Assembly (NCBI GenBank): GCA_023386455.1
Contig: JAEWJO010000803.1
Span: 1 to 64,000 of the forward strand
Length of the DNA: 64,000 bases
Direction of reading: 5' to 3'
DNA from: Pseudomonadota bacterium
GTDB taxonomy: Bacteria > Myxococcota_A > Polyangia > Haliangiales > Haliangiaceae
The notes under the pieces were generated by a model that ran no database searches, was not told the origin of the DNA, and saw nothing but the letters and a program-made list of their open reading frames with translations. The translations under genes were made by a program, and so were the position numbers. Shown here one piece after another: positions 35,029 through 43,755 of the stretch; within the stretch, counting starts at the first letter, position 1, and every line of letters starts with the position of its first letter.

Positions 35029-36597
35029 ATGACAGCAGCCGCCGTCGTCCGTCGGACAGCGCGTCGTCCCGAGGACAACTCTCTCGCGCTCCTCGTCGAG
35101 CTCGCCGTCGATCTGACGAGTCAGCTCGCGTCGGCGGACCGCTCGCAGCGGCTCGTCGACGTCGTACGCCGGGCGATCCCATGCGATTCCGCGGCGTTGC
35201 TGCGGCTCGACGGCGACGCGCTCGTCTGCGTCGCGGCATACGGGCTCGTTCCCGAGCTGATGAGTCAGCGATTCCCGATCGCCGACCATCCGCGATTCGC
35301 GCAAATCCTGCGGCGCCGCACCCCGATCCGGTTCACCGATCCCGAGCTCGCCGATCCCTTCGACGGCCTGCTGCTGAGCGGCCATCCACTCAGTCGCGTG
35401 CACGCATGCGTTGGCGCGCCGCTGGTCGTCGCGGGCGAGGTCGAAGGTCTGCTCGCGATCGACGCGCTCGACCCGCGTGCGCTCGACGATGTCGATGACC
35501 TGCTCATCGCCGGGCTCGCGACGCTCGCGGCGGCCGGGATGCGCACGGCCCGCCTCATCGACACGCTCGAGCACGAGGCCCGGCAGTCGGAACAGCTCGT
35601 GCGTCAGCTCGCGCGCGAGGGCGATAGCCACACCGGCCAGATCCTGTGTCGAAGCGAGGCGATGACGGCAGTCTGCTACGAGGCTCAGCTCGCCGCGCGC
35701 AGCGACCTGGCGGTCCTCATCACCGGCGAGACGGGAACCGGCAAGGAGGTCGTCGCGCGCGCCATTCACGCGCGCAGCGAGCGGGCCCAGCGTCCGCTCA
35801 TCTACGTCAACTGCGCGGCGCTGCCCGAGTCGGTGGCGGAGAGCGAGCTGTTCGGTCACGTACGCGGTGCGTTCACCGGGGCGATCGACAATCGACCCGG
35901 CAAGTTCGAGGTCGCGAACAAGGGGACCCTGTTTCTCGACGAGATCGGCGAGCTACCGCTGTCGATCCAGGCGAAGTTGCTGCGGGCGCTCCAGACGGGC
36001 GAGATCCAGCGGGTCGGCACCGACCAGGTGCTGCGCGTCGACGTGCGCATCATCGCGGCGACCAACCGCGAGCTCGAAGCGGAGGTCCATGCCGGCCGGT
36101 TTCGCGCGGACCTGTTTCATCGGCTGAGCGTCTACCCGATCCACATTCCGCCGCTGCGCGAGCGAGCCGACGACGTGGTCCTGCTCGCCGGGTTCTTCCT
36201 CGACGAGGCGCGCATCAGGCTCGGGCTAGGTTCGGTCCGGCTGACCGAGGATGCGCGCGTCGCGCTGACCGCCCACGACTGGCCGGGCAACGTTCGCGAG
36301 CTCGAGCACACGATCCTGCGTGCCGCGCTGCGCGCGTCCGGCGGCCGGCGTCGCGAGACGGTCGTGCTCGACAGCGCTGCGCTCGAGCTGACCAAGCGGA
36401 CCCGGCCGCACGCGATCGCCGACGTCGCACAGGAGGCCGAGGTGTCGCTCGACGTCGCGATCGACGACCTGAAGCGGCGCCGCATCACCGCCGCGGTCGA
36501 ACGCTGCGACGGCAACTGGGCGCGCGCGGCAAAGCAGCTCGGCGTCGACCGCGCGAACCTGCATCGCATGGCAAAGCGTCTGGGAATGCGCGGTTAA
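35029..36597 (+). CDS. norR: NorR-type NO-responsive sigma54 activator, copy 2
   Basis: A 522-residue paralogue of the 17046-18596 protein: GAF domain, AAA+ with GETGTGKE (233-240) and GAFTGA (280-285), Fis-type HTH ending DRANLHRMAKRLGMRG. The NO-sensing GAF residues are kept (DHPRF, LADPFDG, VHACVG). It sits directly upstream of the nos cluster on the same strand, 107 bases before the cytochrome c gene, so it probably controls N2O respiration in response to NO. Confidence 0.9.
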   Translation: MTAAAVVRRTARRPEDNSLALLVELAVDLTSQLASADRSQRLVDVVRRAIPCDSAALLRLDGDALVCVAAYGLVPELMSQRFPIADHPRFAQILRRRTPIRFTDPELADPFDGLLLSGHPLSRVHACVGAPLVVAGEVEGLLAIDALDPRALDDVDDLLIAGLATLAAAGMRTARLIDTLEHEARQSEQLVRQLAREGDSHTGQILCRSEAMTAVCYEAQLAARSDLAVLITGETGTGKEVVARAIHARSERAQRPLIYVNCAALPESVAESELFGHVRGAFTGAIDNRPGKFEVANKGTLFLDEIGELPLSIQAKLLRALQTGEIQRVGTDQVLRVDVRIIAATNRELEAEVHAGRFRADLFHRLSVYPIHIPPLRERADDVVLLAGFFLDEARIRLGLGSVRLTEDARVALTAHDWPGNVRELEHTILRAALRASGGRRRETVVLDSAALELTKRTRPHAIADVAQEAEVSLDVAIDDLKRRRITAAVERCDGNWARAAKQLGVDRANLHRMAKRLGMRG

Positions 36598-36704
36598 CGA
36601 ATCGCGCATTGCGTGCACCGCGCTCGGCGTCGCTCGCAGTCCATGCGCAGTTTGAACGAGCACCGGAATTGCTCCATGGCGCAGCGAGCCAAGGAGGCAG
36701 TTCG

Positions 36705-37106
36705 ATGCGCGTATCCATGTGTTTGCTTGTAGGCCTGTTCGTCGTCGCTTGCTCGAAGCCGAAGCCGGCACCCGAGGCGGAGGAGACCGATGTCGCCGCC
36801 GCCCCCGTATCCGCCACGCCGAATGTCGAGAAGGGCAAGGAGATCTTCGCGCAGCGGTGCGTCGCCTGTCACGGCGCGTCGGGACATGGCGATGGACCCG
36901 CGTCGGCGAGTCTCGATCCGAAGCCGCGCAAGTTCGCCGACCCCGAGTGGCAGAAGGCCGTCACCGACGAGTACATCGAGAAGATCGTCAAGCTCGGCGG
37001 CGCGAGCGTCGGCAAGAGCGCGGCGATGCCGAGTAACCCGGACCTGAACGACCCCCAGGTCATCGCGGGTCTGCGCACCGTGGTCCGAAGCTTCAACGCC
37101 AACTGA
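36705..37106 (+). CDS. Cytochrome c lipoprotein preceding nosZ
   Basis: A 133-residue monoheme cytochrome c with lipobox FVVAC (Cys 16), a low-complexity linker and a heme motif CVACH around residue 49, with a Met ligand in SAAMPSNPDL. AAGGAGG lies 8 bases before the ATG. Small cytochromes c of this type sit at the head of clade II nos clusters and are thought to feed electrons to NosZ. No sigma54 motif is found in the 107-base gap, so it may be read from norR or from another promoter. Confidence 0.85.
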   Translation: MRVSMCLLVGLFVVACSKPKPAPEAEETDVAAAPVSATPNVEKGKEIFAQRCVACHGASGHGDGPASASLDPKPRKFADPEWQKAVTDEYIEKIVKLGGASVGKSAAMPSNPDLNDPQVIAGLRTVVRSFNAN

Positions 37107-37116
37107 GGAGAGCACC

Positions 37117-39051
37117 ATGAGGAAGATCATCTGGTTGCTCGCAGCGCTGGCTGCGTGCTCGAACGTCGAAGGGCATCAGAAAGCCGCGTCCAGCAAGAGC
37201 CCCGGCCTCGCCGCGCTGATGAAGGCGCGAGGGCTGACCGATGCCGACGTCAAGGCGGCACTCGCGACGTACACCCCGACCGGCAAGCACGACGAGTACC
37301 TGACGTTCGCGTCGGGCGGGCACTCCGGCCAGGTCGTGGTGGTCGGCGTGCCGAGCATGCGGATCCTGAAGTACATCGGCGTGTTCACGCCCGAGCCGTG
37401 GCAAGGCTGGGGCTTCGACGATGCGTCGAAGGCGGTGCTCGCCGAGGGCAGGCGTGGAGGCAAGGACCTGACGTGGGCCGACACGCACCATCCCGCGCTC
37501 AGCGAGACCGCTGGCGAGTACGACGGCAAGTTCCTGTTCATCGCCGACAAGGCGAACGCGCGGGTCGCTGTCATCGACCTCGAGGACTTCACGACGAAGC
37601 AGATCGTGACGACCGAGCTGCTCGGGTCCGACCATGGAGGCACGTTCGTCACGCCGAACAGCGACTACGTGATCGAGTCGTCGCAGTACCCGACGCCGCT
37701 CGGCAACACGTATGCAGACCCGAAGGAGCTGAAGGACAAGTTTCGCGGCGCCGCGATCTTCTGGAAGTTCGATCGCACGAAGGGCCGGATCGACAAGGAC
37801 GCGTCGTGGGCGATCGAGCTGCCTCCGTACACGCAGGACCTGTCCGATGCCGGCAAGCTGTCGTCGGATGGGTACGCGTTCATCAACTCGATCAACACCG
37901 AGCTGTCGTACGGCGGCAACGCCGAGGGGAACCCGCCGATGGAGTCGGGCTACTCGCAGAACGACATGGACTACCTGCACATCATCAACTGGAGGAAGGC
38001 CGAGCAGCTGATCGCGCAGGGCAAGTTCACGAAGATCGCCGGGATGCGCGTCCTGCCGCTCGCGACCGCGGCCGCCGAGAACGTCCTCGTGTTCGCGCCC
38101 GAGCCGAAGAGCCCGCACGGCGTCGACGTGACGCCGGACGGCAACGACATCGTGATCGGCGGCAAGCTCGACACGCACACGACCATCTACAGCTTCGACA
38201 AGATCAAGTCGCTGATCGAGAAGGGTCAGTTCGCGACGAAGGATGTCTACGGCGTCAACGTCCTCGACTTCAAGTCCGTGATCCGCGGTCAAGTCGAGGT
38301 GGGCCTCGGCCCGCTGCACACGCAGTACGACGCGAGCGGCAACGCGTACACCTCGCTGTTCCTCGAGACCGCGGTCGCGAAGTGGTCGCTGAAGGACCTG
38401 AAGCTGATCGAGAAGCTGCCGACGCACTACAACATCGGCCACCTCGTGACGGCGGAGGGCGACACCGTCAGCCCCGACGGCAAGTACCTCATCGCGATGA
38501 ACAAGTGGGCGCTCGATCGCTTCACGAAGGTGGGGCCGCTCCTGCCGCAGAACTTCCAGCTCGTCGACCTCGCCGGCGAGAAGATGCAGCTGCTCTACGA
38601 CCTGCCGATTCCGCTCGGGGAGCCGCACTACGCGCAGATGATCAAGGCGGACAAGGTGAAGCCGCTCGACGTCTATCCGCCGGGCGAGGATCCGATCGCG
38701 GGTGGGAAGTCGGTCAACGCGGTCGAAGGCGGCAAGGAGCGCATCGAGCGGCGCCCCGACGGCGTCCACGTCTACATGACGGCGATCCGCAGCCACTTCA
38801 CGCCCGACACGATTCGCGTGAAGGAGGGCGACACGGTTCGTGTTCACATCACGAACCTCGAGCAGGCGTACGACGCGACGCACGGCTTCGCGATCGAGGC
38901 GTACAACATCAACCTCAGCCTCGAGCCGGGCGAATCGAACGACGTCACGTTCGTCGCGGACCGCGCGGGCACGTTCCCGCTGTACTGCACGGAGTTCTGC
39001 TCCGCGCTCCACCTCGAGATGGCCGGTTACCTCGTCGTCGAGCCGAAGTGA
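37117..39051 (+). CDS. nosZ: Nitrous oxide reductase NosZ, clade II, Sec-type lipoprotein
   Basis: A 644-residue enzyme reducing N2O to N2. The N-terminus is a short Sec signal with lipobox LAAC, not the twin-arginine signal of clade I enzymes. The beta-propeller domain carries the CuZ His ligands (for example DTHHP, SDHGGTF, SPHGVDV, GPLHTQ, NIGHL). The cupredoxin domain has the CuA motif CTEFCSALHLEM (C624, C628, H632, M635). It is followed directly by nosD, nosF, nosL, nosY. Confidence 0.95.
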   Translation: MRKIIWLLAALAACSNVEGHQKAASSKSPGLAALMKARGLTDADVKAALATYTPTGKHDEYLTFASGGHSGQVVVVGVPSMRILKYIGVFTPEPWQGWGFDDASKAVLAEGRRGGKDLTWADTHHPALSETAGEYDGKFLFIADKANARVAVIDLEDFTTKQIVTTELLGSDHGGTFVTPNSDYVIESSQYPTPLGNTYADPKELKDKFRGAAIFWKFDRTKGRIDKDASWAIELPPYTQDLSDAGKLSSDGYAFINSINTELSYGGNAEGNPPMESGYSQNDMDYLHIINWRKAEQLIAQGKFTKIAGMRVLPLATAAAENVLVFAPEPKSPHGVDVTPDGNDIVIGGKLDTHTTIYSFDKIKSLIEKGQFATKDVYGVNVLDFKSVIRGQVEVGLGPLHTQYDASGNAYTSLFLETAVAKWSLKDLKLIEKLPTHYNIGHLVTAEGDTVSPDGKYLIAMNKWALDRFTKVGPLLPQNFQLVDLAGEKMQLLYDLPIPLGEPHYAQMIKADKVKPLDVYPPGEDPIAGGKSVNAVEGGKERIERRPDGVHVYMTAIRSHFTPDTIRVKEGDTVRVHITNLEQAYDATHGFAIEAYNINLSLEPGESNDVTFVADRAGTFPLYCTEFCSALHLEMAGYLVVEPK

Positions 39052-39052
39052 C

Positions 39053-40327
39053 ATGCGCGGCTCGCTCCTCATCGCGCTCGTGGGCTGCCACACCGCCGAA
39101 GGCGGTGCGAGTCGCGTCGCGAGCGAGCCGGGCCCGCCGCCGGAGAGCTGCCGCACGGTGACTGCTCGCGAGTCGCTCCAGGCAGCGGTCGACTCCGGCG
39201 CGCCGGCGCTCTGCCTCGAGGCGGGGCGCCACGCGGGCCCGGTGAGGATCGATCACGCGGTGACGGTGTGGGGACCGCGCGAGGCCGTCATCGGCGCTGC
39301 CCGAGGCAGCGTCGTCACGATCACCGGGACCGGCGCGAAGCTGCTCGGCGTCACGGTCGACGGCACGGGCTGCTCGTTCGACGCGCTCGACGCCGCGGTC
39401 AAGATCACCGGGCGCGACATCACGGTGAAGGGTGTGACGATCGTCAACGCCGTCTACGGGGTGCTCGCCGAGAAGAGCGAGCGCGTGCAGATCGTCGAGA
39501 ATCGCGTGCAGGGCGATCGCGAGGCCGCGATGGGACTGCGCGGTGACACGATCCGGCTGTGGGAGACGCACGACTCGGTGGTCGAGGACAACGACGTCGA
39601 GGACGGGCGAGACGTCGTCGTCTGGTACTCGAATCGCAACCGCATCGTCGGCAACCGCATCGTGCGTGGCCGCTACGGCGCGCACTTCATGTACAGCCAC
39701 GACAACATCGTGCAGCGCAACGAGCTGCGGGCGGGCGTCGTCGGCGTCTTCGCGATGTACAGCCGAGGCCTCGTCCTCGAGCACAACCGGATCGTCGACG
39801 CTGGCGGCCCCGCCGGGATGGGGATCGGCCTCAAGGAGTCCGGCAACATCACGATCGAGCACAACGTGATCGTTCACGATGCCGTGGGCATCTACATCGA
39901 CACGAGCCCGCTGCAGCTCGCCGACACGCTGGTCATTCGCAACAACGTCCTCCGGCTCGACCAGGCGGCGTTCGTCTTCCACTCGAGCGCGCATCGCATC
40001 ACGATCGAGCACAATGACCTCGCCGACAACGACATGCAGGTTCGCGTCGACGGCGGCGGGACCGCGACCGATGCACGCTGGAGCGACAACTACTTCGACG
40101 ACTACACGGGCTACGATCTCGATGGCGACGGGTACGGTGACGTCCCGTACGAGCTGAGGTCGGCGAGCGCCGAGCTCGTCGGGCAGCACGCGACGCTCGC
40201 CCTGTTCCGCGGGACGCCGGCGCTGCATCTGGTCGATGCCGCGTCTCATCTCGATCCCCTGTTTCAGCCCGCAACCGTTCTCGTCGACGCCCACCCGCGG
40301 ATGTCGGCGGATCTGGAGGTGAAGTGA
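39053..40327 (+). CDS. nosD: NosD-type copper-cluster assembly protein
   Basis: A 424-residue lipoprotein (LVGC) with a right-handed beta-helix built of repeats such as HDSVVEDNDVEDGRD and HDNIVQRNELRAG, typical of NosD. It works in the periplasm with NosF and NosY to build the CuZ site of NosZ. It begins one base after the nosZ stop. Confidence 0.92.
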   Translation: MRGSLLIALVGCHTAEGGASRVASEPGPPPESCRTVTARESLQAAVDSGAPALCLEAGRHAGPVRIDHAVTVWGPREAVIGAARGSVVTITGTGAKLLGVTVDGTGCSFDALDAAVKITGRDITVKGVTIVNAVYGVLAEKSERVQIVENRVQGDREAAMGLRGDTIRLWETHDSVVEDNDVEDGRDVVVWYSNRNRIVGNRIVRGRYGAHFMYSHDNIVQRNELRAGVVGVFAMYSRGLVLEHNRIVDAGGPAGMGIGLKESGNITIEHNVIVHDAVGIYIDTSPLQLADTLVIRNNVLRLDQAAFVFHSSAHRITIEHNDLADNDMQVRVDGGGTATDARWSDNYFDDYTGYDLDGDGYGDVPYELRSASAELVGQHATLALFRGTPALHLVDAASHLDPLFQPATVLVDAHPRMSADLEVK

Positions 40328-41172
40328 TGCGTCTCGAGCTCGCGCAGGTCGGCAAGAGCTTCGGCAAGGTCAAGGCACTGCGCGATGTCACGCTCGACAT
40401 CGCGAGCGGCGCGAAGGTCGCGCTCATCGGTCCGAACGGCTCGGGCAAGACGACGCTGATCCGCGTGCTGATGGGGCTCGTCGACCACCGGGGACGGGTC
40501 ACGCTCGACGGCGATCGGCGCGACATCGCGTACGTCCCGCAGGTCGCGCCGCACATGGCCGCGAGCGTGGACGAGCTCGTCCGCGCGATCTGCGAGCTGC
40601 GCTCGCTCCCGCGCGATGCGGTCGAAGCAGCGGCGCGCCGGCTCGATCTGCCGCTCGCCACGCTCGCCCGGCGCGAGTTCCGCGCGCTCTCCGGCGGTTC
40701 GAAGCAGAAGCTGCTCCTCGCGCTCGCGCTCGCAGCGAAGCCGCGCCTGTTGATCCTCGACGAACCGACCGCGAGCCTCGACGCGGACGCGCGCGGGCGC
40801 TTCCTGGCCCTGCAGCGCGAGCTCGCGGCGGACGCGACGCTCGTCCTGTGCTCGCATCGGCTCGAGGAGATCCGGTCGCTCGTCGACCACGTCGTCGCGC
40901 TCGAGGACGGAACCGTGGTCCACGACGGGCCCGCGGCCGACTACCTCGCGGGGCGGGTCGGCACGCTACTGGAGCTCCGGTACCGAGGAGCCGATCCGAC
41001 CTGGCTGCGCGCGCGCGGCTTCGTCGCGGGCGTCGACGGCTGGTGGAGCAAGAGCGTCGACCGCGACGCGAAGCTCGAGCTCGTGCCGGCCGCGATCCAG
41101 GTGCTGGGTGCGCAGCTCGCCGACCTCAGCGTGCGCGATGTCGATCTCGTCGAGCTTGGAGGTGTCTCGTGA
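40327..41172 (+). CDS. nosF: NosF-type ABC transporter ATP-binding protein
   Basis: A 281-residue ATPase: Walker A GPNGSGKTT, signature LSGGSKQKLLLALAL, Walker B LLILDEPTASLD and the H-loop SHRLEEI. It powers NosDFY. The ATG at 40327 shares its A with the nosD stop; a GTG 3 bases upstream is possible. Confidence 0.92.
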   Translation: MRLELAQVGKSFGKVKALRDVTLDIASGAKVALIGPNGSGKTTLIRVLMGLVDHRGRVTLDGDRRDIAYVPQVAPHMAASVDELVRAICELRSLPRDAVEAAARRLDLPLATLARREFRALSGGSKQKLLLALALAAKPRLLILDEPTASLDADARGRFLALQRELAADATLVLCSHRLEEIRSLVDHVVALEDGTVVHDGPAADYLAGRVGTLLELRYRGADPTWLRARGFVAGVDGWWSKSVDRDAKLELVPAAIQVLGAQLADLSVRDVDLVELGGVS

Positions 41173-41564
41173 AGAAGCTCGCATTCGTCCTGTTCGCCGC
41201 GGCGATCGGCGTCGCCGCCGTCCGGTGCGGCACGAGGCTGCCGGACGAGGTTCAGCCGATCGCCTGGAGCTCGGAGGCCTGCGCGCACTGCCGGATGCTG
41301 ATCGGCGACCCGGCATTCGCCGCGCAGGTGATCACCGACGAGGGGGACGTGCTGTCGTTCGACGATCCGGGCTGCGCGGCGCAGTACCTGCGCGACCATC
41401 GCGGACACATCCACCGCGCGTGGTTTCACGAGGGTCGCGGCGACCGCTGGGTCCCTGCCGCCGAGGTCCGGTTCGTTCGCGTCGCGGCGAGCCCGATGGG
41501 CTCTGGCGTGATGGCGGTCGGCGCCCCGGCGCCCGGCGCGCTGTCGCTGGAGGACATCCGATGA
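41169..41564 (+). CDS. nosL: NosL-type copper chaperone
   Basis: A 131-residue protein with an N-terminal membrane or lipid anchor (RCGTRL near residue 20) and the NosL copper motif CAHCRM, then the conserved FDDPGCAAQYL region. NosL delivers Cu(I) to NosD for CuZ assembly. It starts at GTG 41169 within a GTGA overlap. Confidence 0.88.
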   Translation: MKKLAFVLFAAAIGVAAVRCGTRLPDEVQPIAWSSEACAHCRMLIGDPAFAAQVITDEGDVLSFDDPGCAAQYLRDHRGHIHRAWFHEGRGDRWVPAAEVRFVRVAASPMGSGVMAVGAPAPGALSLEDIR

Positions 41565-42388
41565 CGGCGCTCGCGATCGCGCGGCTCGACCTCGCGGCGA
41601 TCCGCCGGTCGCGCTGGCTATGGTTCTGCCTGATCGCGTACGCGCTGCTCGCCGGCGTGCTCGTCACCGCCTCGAGTCGTGAATCGATCGTCCTCGGGTT
41701 CACCGGGTCGAGCCGCGTGCTGCTGTCGTTCAGTCACGCCCTCGTGCTCGTCCTGCCGCTGATCGCGCTCACCGCGACGGCGCCGGTGATCCAGCGGGCG
41801 CGAGAGGATGGCTCGCTCGAGCTCCTGCTCTCGCAACCACTCGCCCCGTCGTCTTGGTTCGTCGCGACGTTCACGCTGCGCTACCTCGCGCTCGTCGCAC
41901 CGCTCGCGGTCGCGATGCTCGGCATCGGCGTGTGGGGACAGCTCGCGTACGGTGACCCGATCCCGTGGCAGTTCGCGCTGCGCGTGTTCGCGGTCAGCGC
42001 GGCACTGCTGTTCGCGTTCTGCGGCATCGGCGCGTGCATCTCCGCGTACGTCCGCGACCCGGCGCGCGTGATCACGTATCTCGTGGTCGCGTGGGCACTC
42101 GGTGTCGCGCTGCTCGACTTCGGGCTCATCGGGGTCCTGCTGCGCTGGCGCGTCAACGCGCAGTTCGTGTTCGGGCTCGCGATCGCGAATCCCGTCGAAG
42201 CCGCTCGCCTCGCGCTGCTCTCGCATCTCCAGCCGGACCTCGGCACGTACGGGCCGATCGGGCTCTATCTGGCTCACCGGGTCGGCCCGGCGGTGCTGTT
42301 CCTGACCGGAATCGCGTGGCCGACCGCCGTCGGCGCGATCACCGGCCTCGTCGCGTTCCAGAAGTTTCGAAGGAGTGACCGCGTATGA
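41561..42388 (+). CDS. nosY: NosY-type ABC transporter permease
   Basis: A 275-residue protein with about six membrane helices and the NosY/ABC-2 motif REDGSLELLLSQPLAPSSW. It pairs with NosF and NosD. ATGA overlaps on both sides. Confidence 0.9.
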   Translation: MTALAIARLDLAAIRRSRWLWFCLIAYALLAGVLVTASSRESIVLGFTGSSRVLLSFSHALVLVLPLIALTATAPVIQRAREDGSLELLLSQPLAPSSWFVATFTLRYLALVAPLAVAMLGIGVWGQLAYGDPIPWQFALRVFAVSAALLFAFCGIGACISAYVRDPARVITYLVVAWALGVALLDFGLIGVLLRWRVNAQFVFGLAIANPVEAARLALLSHLQPDLGTYGPIGLYLAHRVGPAVLFLTGIAWPTAVGAITGLVAFQKFRRSDRV

Positions 42389-43053
42389 CAGTCAAGCAAC
42401 AGCTCGCGCGCTTCTACGAGTTCCTCGATCGCCCGCTGTTCGGGTGGGCGCGGATCGTGCTCGCGCTCCTCGTCATCCCGCTCGTCCTCGCGTTCGGTGA
42501 GCCGCTGTGGAGGATCTCGCTGCGTGCTCCGCAGTACCCGAACGGCCTGTGGATGGACGTCTACATGCACAAGGTCGAGGGCGGCAACGATGGCCAGCAC
42601 ATCAAGGAGATCAACACGCTCAACCACTACATCGGCATGCACAAGATCGATCGCGGCGAGCTCGCCGATCTCGACTGGATCCCGTTCGCGATCGGCCTCC
42701 TGATCGTGCTCGCGTTGCGGTGTGCGGCGATCGGCAACGTACGCTCGCTGATCGATCTCATCGTGATGACCGGCTACGTGACCGTGTTCGCGTTCGGCCG
42801 GTTCATCTACAAGCTCTACGTGTTCGGTCACAACCTGGATCCGACGGCACCGCTGAAGGTGAAGCCGTTCACGCCGGCGATCTTCGGCACGAAGCAGATC
42901 GCGAACTTCACGACGACGAGCATGCCGCAGCTCGGCTCCGCGCTCGTCGGTGTCTTCGCGACCGGTGTCGCGGTGCTGCTGTGCTGGCACCTCCTGGCGG
43001 GTCGCGCCGCGATGATGCGCGGCGAGCGAGCTCAGACAGCGAGCGTCCCGTAG
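42385..43053 (+). CDS. Conserved nos-cluster membrane protein, function unknown
   Basis: A 222-residue protein with four or so membrane segments. Between the first two lies a polar loop with QYPNGLWMDVYMHKVEGG and HIKEINTLNHYIGMHKID; this His/Asn-rich loop would face the periplasm. Similar proteins follow nosY in many clade II clusters. Conserved His and Met residues suggest copper binding, but that is inference. It overlaps nosY by 4 bases. Confidence 0.68.
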   Translation: MTVKQQLARFYEFLDRPLFGWARIVLALLVIPLVLAFGEPLWRISLRAPQYPNGLWMDVYMHKVEGGNDGQHIKEINTLNHYIGMHKIDRGELADLDWIPFAIGLLIVLALRCAAIGNVRSLIDLIVMTGYVTVFAFGRFIYKLYVFGHNLDPTAPLKVKPFTPAIFGTKQIANFTTTSMPQLGSALVGVFATGVAVLLCWHLLAGRAAMMRGERAQTASVP

Positions 43054-43092
43054 GCCGCTCGATCTCCACCACCCCTGGCAAGGCAGGTACTC

Positions 43093-43755
43093 ATGGAAAT
43101 CCTCGACACTCCGATCGGTGACATCGCGCGCGACCAGCCGAGCTCGACGCGCGTGTTCTTGCGCCACAAGCTCGACTTCTGCTGTGGTGGCCGGCGCTCG
43201 CTGCGCGACGCGTGCGCGAGGGCAGGACTCGATCCCGACGCGATCGTCGACGAGCTCCAGCACGCGATCCCGCGAGTCCCCGCCGAGCGGTGGGACACGT
43301 GCTCGCAGGCCGACCTGTCCGTGCACATCGTCGACCGCTACCACGAGTCGCTGCGCCGGGACGTGCCGGTCCTGATCGCGGCGGCGCGCAAGGTCGAGCG
43401 CGTCCACGCCGACAGGTCCGCGGTGCCGGTCGGCCTGGCGGACGCGCTCGAGGAGCTCTGGCTCGAGCTCCAGCAGCACATGCTGAAGGAGGAGCAGGTG
43501 CTGTTCCCCATGCTCGCGCGCGGCGCGCGAGGCTCGCAGGTCCACATGCCAGTTCGCGTCATGGAGCACGAGCACGAGGAGCATGCGGTTCATCTCGCGC
43601 GGTTTCGCGAGCTGACGCACGACTACGCGGCACCGCCGCATGCCTGTGCGACGTGGCGCGCGCTGTACCAGGGGCTCTCGACGATGGAACTCGAGCTGAA
43701 GGAGCACATCCATCTCGAGAACAACGTGCTGTTCCCGCGCGCGATCGGCGCGTGA
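43093..43755 (+). CDS. ric: Iron-sulfur cluster repair di-iron protein (RIC/YtfE/ScdA), copy 2
   Basis: A 220-residue paralogue of the 18689-19378 protein, with the same LDFCCGGRR motif in the N-terminal ScdA module and a hemerythrin-like domain (HIVDRYHESL, QQHMLKEEQVLFPML, MEHEHEEHAVHL, HIHLENNVLFPRA). It follows the nos cluster by 39 bases and is coupled to the pentaheme cytochrome gene, so repair of NO damage is tied to N2O respiration here. Confidence 0.88.
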   Translation: MEILDTPIGDIARDQPSSTRVFLRHKLDFCCGGRRSLRDACARAGLDPDAIVDELQHAIPRVPAERWDTCSQADLSVHIVDRYHESLRRDVPVLIAAARKVERVHADRSAVPVGLADALEELWLELQQHMLKEEQVLFPMLARGARGSQVHMPVRVMEHEHEEHAVHLARFRELTHDYAAPPHACATWRALYQGLSTMELELKEHIHLENNVLFPRAIGA

